Shown here: in pieces, positions 46,779-54,815 of the stretch
How positions within the stretch are numbered: position 1 is the stretch's first letter
Layout of the letters: each line of letters begins with the position of its first letter
NCBI RefSeq assembly: GCF_019966575.1
Contig: NZ_JAINFK010000001.1
Location: forward strand, 535,634-599,633
Reading direction: 5' to 3'
Origin: Oricola cellulosilytica
Lineage (GTDB): Bacteria > Pseudomonadota > Alphaproteobacteria > Rhizobiales > Rhizobiaceae
Length of the DNA stretch: 64,000 nucleotides
Notes under the pieces: model-generated
What the model was told of the DNA's origin: nothing
Databases searched by the model: none
The model's input: only the letters and a program-made list of their open reading frames with translations
Made by a program: the position numbers and the translations under genes

Positions 46779-47819
46779 CTACAGGAAGCGCATGATTGAA
46801 AGGGTCTGGATTCGCGAGGTGATCGAGTACGAGGTCTCGACCTGGGTGAGCAGCGTGTTCAGCTCGATCGACGTCTTGTACGGATCGATCGATTCCATTT
46901 CCGAGGCGAAGGTCTCGAGCAGCGACTTCTGCGCCGTCAGATGATCGCTGGCGCGGCGCAGCCGCTCCTCGACGAGACCGGTCTCGCCCTGCAGTTCGGT
47001 CAGGCTTCCGGCCGCCGAGCCGGCGGAGCTGATGATGTATTCGGAGACCTGCTGCAGCGCCTCGCCGCCGAGATTGCTGTCGTACAATTCGACGCCGACG
47101 ACCGCCGCCAGCATCAGCCGGCGGAAGCTGGCGTCGTTGGCGCTGACCGAGGTCTCGGCCGTCACGCCTGCGGAAATGCGCGAGATGGTGACCTCGTCGG
47201 TCGCCGTCGACATGTTGGTGTTCCAGGCCGCGCCCATGAACAGCGGCTCGGCGCTGACGGTGAGGAAATTGTCGATGTCGGCGGCGGTCAGGGCGGCGGC
47301 GGCCGGATCGTTCTTGGTGAAGCCGAAATGGCCCAGGAACGCCGCGTCGAACGCCGCCTTGCCCGGCCCGCCCGCATAATCGGCGATCGGCTTGGTGTCG
47401 GAGTTCACCCCGGAGAACAGGAACACGCCATTGGCCTGGGTGTTGAGGATCGCCGTCATCTCGGCGAGCACGTTGTTGGCGGTCAGTTCGGCGGCGAAGT
47501 TCTCGCTCGGGTCGCCGAGCACGATCCCCACGGCATTCATCAGGTCCGACGCCAGCCCGTTGAGGCGGCTCATGCTTTCCTGGGTCATCGACAGCCGGGT
47601 CTTGACCTGGGCGTTGGTGTCGATCAGCCGGCTGATGTGGTTGATGTCGTTCTTGAACGAGGCGAGCTTGCGGCTCTCGGCGCCGAGCGACAGGCCGGAA
47701 TCGGCATGTTTGCCGGTGACGAGCTCCTGCTGAAGGCGCGGGAGCGATGCCTGCAGCTTGGCGGTCGAGCTGCGCAGCGCCAGCGATACGGAGAGCGTGG
47801 AGATATGGGTGGATTTCAT
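46779..47819 (-). CDS. flgL: Flagellar hook-filament junction protein FlgL
   Basis: A 346-aa protein with a flagellin-like N-terminal helix (LRSSTAKLQASLPRLQQELVTGKHADSGLSLG) and a matching C-terminal helix (LNTLLTQVETSYSITSRIQTLSIMRFL). The middle is variable. It follows flgK by 4 bp and precedes flaF, the usual rhizobial order. Confidence 0.93.
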   Translation of the reverse strand: MKSTHISTLSVSLALRSSTAKLQASLPRLQQELVTGKHADSGLSLGAESRKLASFKNDINHISRLIDTNAQVKTRLSMTQESMSRLNGLASDLMNAVGIVLGDPSENFAAELTANNVLAEMTAILNTQANGVFLFSGVNSDTKPIADYAGGPGKAAFDAAFLGHFGFTKNDPAAAALTAADIDNFLTVSAEPLFMGAAWNTNMSTATDEVTISRISAGVTAETSVSANDASFRRLMLAAVVGVELYDSNLGGEALQQVSEYIISSAGSAAGSLTELQGETGLVEERLRRASDHLTAQKSLLETFASEMESIDPYKTSIELNTLLTQVETSYSITSRIQTLSIMRFL

Positions 47820-47823
47820 CGCG

Positions 47824-49287
47824 CTACCTCACCGACATCAGCAGCGCTTCGAGCATCTCGTCGACGACGCGCACGATCCGCGCCGACGCCTCGTAGGATT
47901 GCTCGAGCCCGATCAGGATCGACATCTCCTCGTCGATGCTGACCCCGGTGGAGGCGAAGTGATCGCCGGTCAGCCGCTCGTGCAGGGCCTTCTTGCTCTC
48001 CGCCGAGGAGGTGGCCGAGGCCCTGAGCGATTCGAGCCATCCAAGCGAGGTCTCCGCGTAGCCGGAGACGGAATAGGATCCGGCGATGCCGGCGTTGATG
48101 TCGGTCGCCAGCGGATCGGACATCTTCTCGACATAGTCGATCAGGCGCTGCGAGTAGCCGGTGCCACCGGTGGTGTTGGAGACATAGGCCGCGCCGTTCG
48201 CGCCGCCATCGCGCAGAAGCTGCGGGTTGCCGCCGACATTGGGATTGAAAAGGCCGTTGACCCGGAGGGTGAGCGCAATGCCGGTACTGATCGTCCCCGC
48301 GGGCGGAATGGCCGGGCCGCCGGCATAGGTGAACAGCCCAGCGAGATCGGGATTGCCGCCCCCGACGGCGTCCGCCTCGGCGAAGGTCGTGACCAGGCCG
48401 CGCGCGATCTCGTCGAGCTGGCTCTGGGTCTGCACCGAGACCGTGTCGCGCATCTGGATCATCGCCGCCAGCTTGCCCGAGGCGTCGGTGTTGGCGCCCG
48501 AACCGCCGATCACGGGAACGCCGTCGACGCGGATCGCATTGCCGCTGATGCCCGGCGCGTAGGAGGTCAGCGGGTCGAACGTCACCGCACGCGGCACCGT
48601 TTCGAACAGGGTCACGCCCTGTCCGGTATAAAGCGCCATGTCGTTGGAATCGCGCTTGACGACCGAGACCGAGACATATTCGGAGATCTGCCGCAGCAGC
48701 ATGTCGCGCTGGTCGAAGGCGTCGTTGACGTCGACCCCGGCGAGCGTTCCGCGCACAACCTCGTCATTGGCGCTCTTGAACTGGCCGAGCAGCGTGTTCA
48801 GCTTGCCGACGGCATCCTCCAGATCGCGGTCGATCGACCCCCGGAACTCCTGCACCGCGATCGACGCGGTGTTGAGGCCGTCGGCCAGCTCCTTGGCGTG
48901 GTTGACGGCGGAACTGGCGAGCAGCGTGTTGGACGGATCGGAGGAGTAGAGCTGGAGCGCGTCCTGGAAAGCCTGAATCAGGGTCGCCGGCGCGGTCGAA
49001 TTCTCGACTCCGTTGACGACGCGCTGCAAGCGGCCGCTGGTATCGGCGATCAGCGTTTGCGCCGTACTTTGCGACAGGGCCTGCAGGCTGTGGCGGAAGA
49101 GATCCTCGTTGGTGTTGCGCCGGATATCGACGACCCGGGCGCCGCTGGTCGAACTGATGACCACCGGATCGCGCCGGACATAGTCCTCGTTCGACGCCTC
49201 GGAAATGTTCCGGGTCGTGACGATGGTCTGGCGCGCCGTGTTGAGGAGCGAGTTCTGCGCGATCCTGAGTGCCGACGTCAATGACAT
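47824..49287 (-). CDS. flgK: Flagellar hook-associated protein FlgK
   Basis: A 487-aa protein. The N-terminus LTSALRIAQNSLLNTARQTIVTTRNISEASNEDYVRRD is the FlgK/rod-hook signature, and the C-terminal SIDEEMSILIGLEQSYEASARIVRVVDEMLEALL is the FlgK helix. It joins hook and filament and is exported with the help of FlgN. It lies 82 bp downstream of flgE. Confidence 0.95.
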   Translation of the reverse strand: MSLTSALRIAQNSLLNTARQTIVTTRNISEASNEDYVRRDPVVISSTSGARVVDIRRNTNEDLFRHSLQALSQSTAQTLIADTSGRLQRVVNGVENSTAPATLIQAFQDALQLYSSDPSNTLLASSAVNHAKELADGLNTASIAVQEFRGSIDRDLEDAVGKLNTLLGQFKSANDEVVRGTLAGVDVNDAFDQRDMLLRQISEYVSVSVVKRDSNDMALYTGQGVTLFETVPRAVTFDPLTSYAPGISGNAIRVDGVPVIGGSGANTDASGKLAAMIQMRDTVSVQTQSQLDEIARGLVTTFAEADAVGGGNPDLAGLFTYAGGPAIPPAGTISTGIALTLRVNGLFNPNVGGNPQLLRDGGANGAAYVSNTTGGTGYSQRLIDYVEKMSDPLATDINAGIAGSYSVSGYAETSLGWLESLRASATSSAESKKALHERLTGDHFASTGVSIDEEMSILIGLEQSYEASARIVRVVDEMLEALLMSVR

Positions 49288-49369
49288 GGATTGGCCATCC
49301 GTTGACGCTGCGCCGCAAGCCGCCGGTCGCGGTGCCGTTCATATGTGCGCGGGCGGCCCATCAAGGCGA

Positions 49370-50620
49370 TCAGCGCTTGAGGTTCAGCAGAACGTCCATC
49401 AGGTCCGATCCGGTCTGGAACACCTTGGAGTTCGCCGTGTAGTTGCGCTGCGACTGGATCATCTCCGTCAGTTCCTCGGCGATGTCGACGTTGGACGTCT
49501 CGACCGCGCCGGAGACGATCGCTCCGGCCCCGCCCTCATCGGGAAACCCGAGCCGGATGCTGCCGGACATGTCGCTCTGGGTGAAGACGTTGCCCGACAG
49601 CGAGCGAAGCTGGTCCGGGCTGTTGACGGTGGCGGTGGGAATGCGGAACAGGGGCTCGGTCGTGCCGTTGGTATACTGGGCGTAAACGATGCCGTCCGAG
49701 CCGAAATCGACCCGTTCGATCGTCGCCGGACCGTAACCGTTCACGTCGACCCGCGACACGACGAAACCAGTCGCAAGCTGGGTCATGCCGGTCATGTCGA
49801 GGTTCATAGGAAGGCCGTTGGGAACCGGAACCGTCATGCTCGTCGGACCGGTCATCTGTCCCGTGACGTTGTCGAATGTCAGGGTCTGGGTCGATAGAGG
49901 TCCCGTCGCGTAGGGGAACGAGGTACCGGGCGCCGCATCGGCTTGGTCGAAAACCGAGACTTCCCAGGTGTTGGAGGCCGTCTTGGTGTAATAGATGTCC
50001 AAGATCGTCTCGCCGCCTAGATTGTTGTAGACGACCATCGAGGTCTTCTCGGTGTATTCGCTGGTCGCCGTGTTCGCCGAGGCGAGCGTTCCGGTAACGA
50101 CCGGTTCTTCGGCGGGCAAGTTGGCCGCGAACCGCGCCTCCGTCGAAGCGACGGCCTCCAGCTCTCCGCCGGTGATCGCTACGGGCTCAAGGCCGTCGAA
50201 CGAGTTCACGACGACGGAGGGCTCTCCGTTCTCGTAGCTGTATCCGGCGAGATAGAATCCGGCGGCATTGATGAGGCTTCCGTCGGCGTCGGGAACGAAC
50301 GACCCGGCTCGCGTGAGGAACGAATTGCCCGAGGCGTCCTGGACGACGAAGAAACCGGCGCCGTCAATGGCAAGATCCGAGGCGGAATTCGAGAACTGCA
50401 GGACGCCCTGCTGCGAGACGGCTTGCCGCACCGACGTCACCACGCCGCCCGAGTTGTAATTCCCCGCCCCGGCATTCACGACCAGCGTCGAAAATTCCGT
50501 GCTGAAGCGCTTGTAACCGTTCGTATTCGCGTTCGCGATGTTGTCCGCGATCGTGGAAAGCTTGCTGGCCTGCCCCTGCATTCCGGAAACGCCGGTCCGC
50601 ATCATTCCGTATAGGCTCAT
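49370..50620 (-). CDS. flgE: Flagellar hook protein FlgE
   Basis: A 416-aa protein. The N-terminal GMMRTGVSGMQGQASKLSTIADNIANANTNGYKR is the rod/hook signature, and the C-terminal SNVDIAEELTEMIQSQRNYTANSKVFQTGSDLMDVLLNLKR is the closing coiled-coil segment. Its length is controlled by FliK, encoded upstream. It begins 24 bp downstream of rem. Confidence 0.95.
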   Translation of the reverse strand: MSLYGMMRTGVSGMQGQASKLSTIADNIANANTNGYKRFSTEFSTLVVNAGAGNYNSGGVVTSVRQAVSQQGVLQFSNSASDLAIDGAGFFVVQDASGNSFLTRAGSFVPDADGSLINAAGFYLAGYSYENGEPSVVVNSFDGLEPVAITGGELEAVASTEARFAANLPAEEPVVTGTLASANTATSEYTEKTSMVVYNNLGGETILDIYYTKTASNTWEVSVFDQADAAPGTSFPYATGPLSTQTLTFDNVTGQMTGPTSMTVPVPNGLPMNLDMTGMTQLATGFVVSRVDVNGYGPATIERVDFGSDGIVYAQYTNGTTEPLFRIPTATVNSPDQLRSLSGNVFTQSDMSGSIRLGFPDEGGAGAIVSGAVETSNVDIAEELTEMIQSQRNYTANSKVFQTGSDLMDVLLNLKR

Positions 50621-50644
50621 GAGGAAATTCCTCCTGCTGGATTC

Positions 50645-51406
50645 TCAGCGAAGGGTAACCTCCAAATCTTGTCCGAACCTGCCCGGCGCCGTATGCGGCG
50701 GCTGCTTGTCGCTCTGGGCCTCGAAAGCCTTGGCCGCCTGGGCGTCGAGCCGGTAGCCTAGGAAACGCTTGGAATCGATGACTTCGTAGCCGAGCGCCTT
50801 GCGCAACTTCTTGCGCAGCTTGGATATATGGCTCTCGATGACACATTCCTCGACATCCTGCTCGAACATCCCGTAGACCGCGTTGTAGATCTGGGTGCGC
50901 GTCGCCCGGCGATCGCCGTTGGATGCAAGATATTCCAGGATGCGGCGCTCCCTGCGCGGAAGCGCGAAGCTGCGGCCGCCGATCTCGGGATCGCGGCCAT
51001 CCGTGTGAACAAGAAGCGCGCCGAACTCAAAGACAGTGCGGGACGTGTCCTTGCGGCGGCGGATCGCAGCCACCCGCGCAAGGATTTCCTGAACATGGAT
51101 CGGCTTGCGCACTACGTCGTCTGCGCCGCTCTCGAAGTGCCTAAGTATATCCTGAAGCGAATTTTGTTCGATAACCGAGATTACCGGAAGTTTGGTTGCC
51201 TGCCGGATCGAGCTTACCGGGCAGCTCTCGCTGTCCGAGTGTCCAACCAGAAAGGCTTCGATAGATTCCATTTCATTGCTGCATATGGAATCGAGCCAAG
51301 CCGGAAGTTCCTTCCCGCAGACTCCGAACACAGGGAACCCTATACGTTGGAACATTCCGCTGAAACCTTGGCGCACAAGGTCGCGGTCATCAACAACAAC
51401 TATCAT
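50645..51406 (-). CDS. rem: OmpR-type regulator Rem with a degenerate receiver domain
   Basis: A 253-aa protein with an N-terminal receiver-like domain (D6/D7 in VVVDDRD) and a C-terminal OmpR/PhoB winged helix (about residues 140-235: LPRRERRILEYLASNGDRRATRTQIY, CVIESHISKLRKKLRKALG, IDSKRFLGYRL). At the usual phospho-acceptor position the strand reads AFLVGHSDS, without an aligned Asp, so phosphorylation is unlikely. In Sinorhizobium the orphan regulator Rem lies beside flgE and activates late flagellar genes during exponential growth. Confidence 0.87.
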   Translation of the reverse strand: MIVVVDDRDLVRQGFSGMFQRIGFPVFGVCGKELPAWLDSICSNEMESIEAFLVGHSDSESCPVSSIRQATKLPVISVIEQNSLQDILRHFESGADDVVRKPIHVQEILARVAAIRRRKDTSRTVFEFGALLVHTDGRDPEIGGRSFALPRRERRILEYLASNGDRRATRTQIYNAVYGMFEQDVEECVIESHISKLRKKLRKALGYEVIDSKRFLGYRLDAQAAKAFEAQSDKQPPHTAPGRFGQDLEVTLR

Positions 51407-51572
51407 TTGTTATCCCCCGCCCGAATCAGTTCATCTTTTGGGCAATTCAGGCTTACGAATCGGGGATTCCGCCCACAACCGTAACAAGTCGCAACTTGCT
51501 ATAGTTAAGAAACTATGAATTGCCTGATTCGTGAGGCCATTTCACGGGCGTCGGCGGTAAGTTTACGCGGTT

Positions 51573-52208
51573 TCAGGAGCTGCAGAATCTCTGCGCCGGC
51601 GGAGTCCATTTTCCCACACCGGTCGCCACCATGTTGCCGATCACACGGCACACATACCGCTTCTGCGCAGCATTATTGTCAGGGCCGGCATGGTAGCGCG
51701 CCACCGCCATCGACCATGTTTTATGTTTATTTTTCAGTGATTTGAGGAATGATGCCGCATACATGACATTGCGCTGCGGGTCGAGCATCGCCGCGTCCGT
51801 CGGGAACTGGTCGCGATGATAATAGTGGTTGATCTGCATGCATCCCAGGTCGATGAGCCGGGCGCCCTTGCGGCGGGCGTCGGCAAGAATCCGGAGCGCT
51901 TCGGAAGCAGATCCGGCGAAGCGCGTTTCCCCTTCGATATTCATCGCAAATGGATGCAAACGGCCACCGAGACCCGATTCAGTAAGGCCGACCGCATAGA
52001 GAACAGCCGCCGGAACCCCGTATTTGTGTGCCGCATCTGCAACATAGCGCTCACAAACGCCATTGTTGCGGGAGAGCGCGACTCCGAGGATCTCAGATGA
52101 GGACCCTGGCGTCGCCGCCGCGGACATTGCCACCATCGTCAGCAGGGCCATCAGAAGACGAAGGGCCGCCGCCCTGCCCGTTGCTCCGGTAAGCGCGGTT
52201 ACTGTCAT
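51573..52208 (-). CDS. Lytic transglycosylase (flagellar-cluster, SLT-like)
   Basis: A 211-aa exported muramidase-type enzyme. A signal-like hydrophobic stretch covers residues 15-33; the catalytic region has YAVGLTESGLGG (Glu) and DLGCMQINHYYH, the SLT E-S and GxMQIN motifs, and MAVARYHAGPDN. It would open peptidoglycan for rod passage, complementing the hydrolase-free FlgJ-like protein. The ATG at 52208 gives a 116-bp overlap with the fliK 3' end; an internal ATG at 52151 would shorten this to 59 bp and still leave a signal peptide. Confidence 0.83.
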   Translation of the reverse strand: MTVTALTGATGRAAALRLLMALLTMVAMSAAATPGSSSEILGVALSRNNGVCERYVADAAHKYGVPAAVLYAVGLTESGLGGRLHPFAMNIEGETRFAGSASEALRILADARRKGARLIDLGCMQINHYYHRDQFPTDAAMLDPQRNVMYAASFLKSLKNKHKTWSMAVARYHAGPDNNAAQKRYVCRVIGNMVATGVGKWTPPAQRFCSS

Positions 52209-53577
52209 CGCGGGCCTCTCCCCGATTTCCCTGCATTCCCTCATGTTGCCCGCCATTGCCCCGGAATGCCTCGTTCTGCGATTGATGCGACGGCTGGTCG
52301 CCGCGATTGTTGCCGACCGACACGTCGGCGGCCGTCACTCCGGCTGCGCGAAGCGCTGAGCGTATCGCATCGCCGTCGCGCGCCAGTGCCTGAACCGCCT
52401 GATCCGTGTCCGCGCGGATGGTGATGCGTAACTCGCCGTCGACGGACTGCATGCGGATGTTCACCGCGCCCAGTTCCGCCGGATTCAACTGAAGCCGCAG
52501 TATCTTGACCTCCCGGCCCGGGGCGCCGCTCTGGCTGGCGGTCAGCCGGGTCATTTGCATGTCGCTCAGTTCGCGGGTCACGAGATCGGCGACCTGCGCG
52601 CCAGCGGTCGCCGGGCTTCCGTTGGCGACCACACCGACCGGAACCGCAAGCTCAGCCACCCTGCCGGATGGCCCATGGCCATTTGCGGATGCAGAGGAGG
52701 ACGCGCTTGGCGCCGAGAGCGCCGGGGCGCCTCTCAAGTCGCTGTCGGGCGCCGGCTGGTCCGCGTTGCGCTCGGGGCGGGCGCCGGACATCGACGTCGA
52801 GGCGGCAACGCGCAGGCCGGGCCCGGTCTCGGCCCCGGTCTTCGGGACCGCCTCGAATCCGACCTTCTCACCCTCTGCGTCCTGCCGTCCACGGGTCCCG
52901 AGGTGCCGTGAACCCGGTGCGCCCGGCCCCGGAGGCGCGGCGGGCGTCGCGTTCGAAACGGCGTCTGTGCCGACAGCCGCCTGGCTCGATCCCTTCAGAG
53001 CTGCCGATGCCATAATTCCCGAAATGGCGGTCGCCTTCGGATCGGCCGGAGCATTGTCCGTCTCGTGGGGCGAAACGGACGAACCCAGCGCCGTTCCGGT
53101 ATGGAGGCGCGTCAGATCGAGCGGTATCCTGCGCATCCCGATGTCGGAAACCGCATTCGGACCCGCTCCCTGTCGTACCGGTTCCGCTTCGGCCGAGGCT
53201 TCACCGCCGGTGAGATCGTCCCTTTGGCCGGATTCCCCGGAAATCTTCGCTTCGATGTCTTCGGGTTTGCCGGAAACATTCCTTGTTTCCTGTGCCAGCA
53301 GGTCGGACTGGCCCTGTTCGTCTTCCCGGGCACCGAGTCCTTCGCCGCGCTTCTCACCGCTCATCGCCGCCAGCGTTCGCGCGGAATCGCGAACGAGCCT
53401 GCCTTCGAGCGCCGGCGCGTCCTCTGCGTGTTTCAATGCGCGGCCGCTGGCGGAGGAATCGGTCTTTTGCAGCAGGGCATTGAACTCGTCGTTTTCGCCG
53501 GACTGAGCGGCGCCCCTCGATGTCGGCCGATGAGCAGTCTGCAGCATTTCCAGGGCGCGCGGGCCGTTTCCGATCAT
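52093..53577 (-). CDS. fliK: Flagellar hook-length control protein FliK
   Basis: A 494-aa protein with a long polar, Ala/Gly/Pro/Glu-rich N-terminal ruler region (residues 1-350) and a compact C-terminal domain, VKILRLQLNPAELGAVNIRMQSVDGELRITIRADTDQAVQAL, the Flg_hook switch domain. FliK measures hook length and switches export to filament substrates. The tail is Asn/Gln/Gly-rich. Its start overlaps the motC stop by 4 bp. Confidence 0.9.
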   Translation of the reverse strand: MIGNGPRALEMLQTAHRPTSRGAAQSGENDEFNALLQKTDSSASGRALKHAEDAPALEGRLVRDSARTLAAMSGEKRGEGLGAREDEQGQSDLLAQETRNVSGKPEDIEAKISGESGQRDDLTGGEASAEAEPVRQGAGPNAVSDIGMRRIPLDLTRLHTGTALGSSVSPHETDNAPADPKATAISGIMASAALKGSSQAAVGTDAVSNATPAAPPGPGAPGSRHLGTRGRQDAEGEKVGFEAVPKTGAETGPGLRVAASTSMSGARPERNADQPAPDSDLRGAPALSAPSASSSASANGHGPSGRVAELAVPVGVVANGSPATAGAQVADLVTRELSDMQMTRLTASQSGAPGREVKILRLQLNPAELGAVNIRMQSVDGELRITIRADTDQAVQALARDGDAIRSALRAAGVTAADVSVGNNRGDQPSHQSQNEAFRGNGGQHEGMQGNRGEARDDSNRAYRSNGQGGGPSSSDGPADDGGNVRGGDARVLI

Positions 53578-54815
53578 TGAATTTCCTCGAGTAGGGAATC
53601 GATATCGTTCAACGCGTCGCGCGTACCGGAGACAAAGCCGTCGAAATCCTGCATGAGTGGTCCAGGGTCCCGTTCCGCAGAAGTAAAAATGCTTTCGGAT
53701 TCCGTCGGAAGGAGCTTCGCACCCGGCGGAACATAGCGCGGAGGCGGAATCACCGCGTCCCGGTCGGTCAACATGCCGGCGACGGCCAGCACCGCACGCA
53801 GCAGTTCGCGGTCTCCCTCCGACAGCGCTTCCTCATCCACGGCACTCAATTCCCCGGCGACCTCGCGGACATTTTTCGAAGTGATCTTGGCGATCTTCTC
53901 ATAAAGCGCCCTCCGTTCGTCCCGCAGATTATCATCCCTGACTGGTGTGGCGCTTGCCGGATTTTCCTGCCGCCTGCTCGCGGCAATGTGGTCGACGAGA
54001 TCGATTTTCCCGTCAACGGTTGCCGCGCGCATGAGGCGCAGCATGATGGCCTCCCGATACTGCGGAGGCATGAAATCGAGCACTTCCTTCAGCACGGCAC
54101 GGTCCATCCAGCCGTCCATCGCGACGACGCCCGCAATGAATTCCTCGGCAAACTGCAGCGCATAGGGGGAGCCGATATATCGGCGCGCGTAGCGGCTGGC
54201 GACGCGGAGAAACGAAACGGGATCCTGACGGCGCTTGTGAATGGTCATCAGGCGCCGCAACGCCGCCTCCTCGATCAGCGTGCCGGGGGCAAGAACGCGG
54301 GCAGTATCGAAATCGACGCGCGCTTCGCCATCGTCCTCGGTCACCAGTCCGCGGACCAGCGCCAGGGATGCGCCGAACAGTCCGCCGGCCCGCTCCGGGT
54401 CTACATTCTGCAGGCGCGAGGCGGCGGTTTTCGCCGCGCCTTTCTGAAATATGAGAACCGCAAGGGCCAGCCGGACGAGTTCGTCATCCCTCTCGCCGAT
54501 GGAGTGGAGCAGTTCCTCCAGAGTCTCGGGATTACCGCCCACCATGCTGTAGGAAAGCAGTGCGCGTGCGTCGCGCTCACTCATTTTTTGGGTGCGGTCG
54601 AGAGAGCGAAACCCCTCATCTACCAGTTTTGTCAGTCTGAGCTGCATCGCATGAGCGGCCTTGTCGCCATAGGCGATCTGGTCCTGAAGGATCTGCAGGG
54701 ATCGCATGAGTTTGTATGGCGGTGCTGCGGGGACCTGCTCGGCGGAAGGGGCCGTGACTGCAACCGGGCCGAAGGCGAATCCGGCGGCCAGAACGGCGAC
54801 GGCGGCGCGGGTCAT
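53574..54815 (-). CDS. motC: Periplasmic motility protein MotC
   Basis: A 413-aa exported protein, signal peptide with cleavage near residue 24-26. The core PPYKLMRSLQILQDQIAYGDKAAHAMQLRLTKLV, followed by a long helical repeat region, matches MotC, a protein of rhizobia that binds periplasmic MotB and is needed for motor rotation. It overlaps motB by 1 bp and fliK by 4 bp. Confidence 0.92.
   Translation of the reverse strand: MTRAAVAVLAAGFAFGPVAVTAPSAEQVPAAPPYKLMRSLQILQDQIAYGDKAAHAMQLRLTKLVDEGFRSLDRTQKMSERDARALLSYSMVGGNPETLEELLHSIGERDDELVRLALAVLIFQKGAAKTAASRLQNVDPERAGGLFGASLALVRGLVTEDDGEARVDFDTARVLAPGTLIEEAALRRLMTIHKRRQDPVSFLRVASRYARRYIGSPYALQFAEEFIAGVVAMDGWMDRAVLKEVLDFMPPQYREAIMLRLMRAATVDGKIDLVDHIAASRRQENPASATPVRDDNLRDERRALYEKIAKITSKNVREVAGELSAVDEEALSEGDRELLRAVLAVAGMLTDRDAVIPPPRYVPPGAKLLPTESESIFTSAERDPGPLMQDFDGFVSGTRDALNDIDSLLEEIQ

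Noticed and set aside
51192..51518. Plus-strand open frame opposite rem
   Set aside because: Antisense of rem, without a ribosome site or recognisable protein pattern.
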